Positions 41,937 through 41,991 of a DNA stretch of 41,991 nt are shown here, piece by piece. Source of the DNA: Gammaproteobacteria bacterium (GTDB lineage Bacteria; Pseudomonadota; Gammaproteobacteria; Steroidobacterales; Steroidobacteraceae); NCBI GenBank assembly GCA_027366635.1, contig DAHXNE010000121.1:1-41991 (forward strand). Reading direction: 5' to 3'. The notes beneath the pieces were generated by a model, which made no database searches, was not told where the DNA came from, and saw only the letters and a list, made by a program, of their open reading frames with translations. The translations under genes were made by a program, and so were the position numbers. Position 1 is the first letter of the stretch, and every line of letters begins with the position of its first letter.

Positions 41937-41991
41937 TACAGTATTGGCGAGTCCCCCACCCTCGAGCGTGCCTACCGGCTGCGGGCGTATC

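Larger units (their letters stand above)
41581..41991. other. End of window without a clear gene
   Basis: About 410 bases after the second ClC stop. A short minus-strand frame between stops (41743-41841) reads LARADAAQWLKAGGVAHVHV and onward, more protein-like than its surroundings. It has a stop codon directly upstream and no start, so it may be an eroded gene end. A 10-bp inverted repeat (41820-41858) and a promoter at 41908-41936 are listed separately. No RNA gene recognised. Confidence 0.5.

Noticed and set aside
1..41991. Mobile element, prophage, integrase, tRNA or rRNA genes
   Set aside because: None recognised. The polyene operon is not flanked by tRNA, transposase or target-site duplications that I can see.

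Overview
This is a G+C-rich gammaproteobacterial chromosome segment. The evidence is the trmD-rplS end of the ribosomal-protein operon, a YheU-family gene whose core is almost identical to the enterobacterial one, a kbl-tdh threonine-degradation pair, and a pigment operon of the xanthomonadin / aryl-polyene type. Together these suggest a relative of the Xanthomonadales / Nevskiales group. That placement is inferred from gene content, not measured.

Layout. 1-10.9 kb is core housekeeping: trmD, rplS, an sppA-type protease, tdh and kbl on the minus strand, a DUF1993 gene, zwf, a BaxI_1 membrane protein, yheU, a dienelactone hydrolase, a beta-carbonic anhydrase and a DUF456 gene. 11.3-18.3 kb is looser: an SLC13-type permease with RCK_C domains, an F420-oxidoreductase-like NADP-binding protein, a phospholipase-C-type phosphoesterase with a DUF1508-like tail, a TauE/SafE permease, and a coiled-coil membrane protein built on a 120-bp tandem repeat. 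Several stretches here hold no recognisable gene.

18.5-32.6 kb is the main accessory feature: about 14 kb of tightly packed minus-strand genes that look like an aryl-polyene (xanthomonadin-like) pathway. In transcription order they are a histidine-rich repeat exported protein, a flavin halogenase-like enzyme, a XanB2-type chorismatase, a PlsC-type acyltransferase and a family-2 glycosyltransferase. After a short gap holding a TATAAT box come an ACP, an AMP-ligase, a hotdog dehydratase, an LpxL-type acyltransferase, a LolA-like protein, an MMPL exporter, a polysaccharide deacetylase, a ketosynthase, a chain-length factor, a second dehydratase and a FabG reductase. The expected logic: chorismate gives a hydroxybenzoate starter, which the ligase loads onto the ACP. 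KS/CLF, KR and two DHs then extend it to a conjugated polyene, a halogenase may decorate it, and acyl- and glycosyl-transfer with LolA/MMPL export moves it to the envelope.

32.7-41.6 kb reads rightward: an ABC permease broken by one extra G in a G8 run, its ATPase, an OmpR-type response regulator with its kinase, a small membrane-anchored or exported protein, and two tandem ClC proteins with different anion-filter motifs. Short direct repeats just after the kinase gene and again before the first ClC gene are candidate regulator sites. The last 0.4 kb has no clear gene but ends with a good sigma-70-like promoter pointing out of the window.

No tRNA, rRNA, CRISPR array, transposase or integrase was seen.
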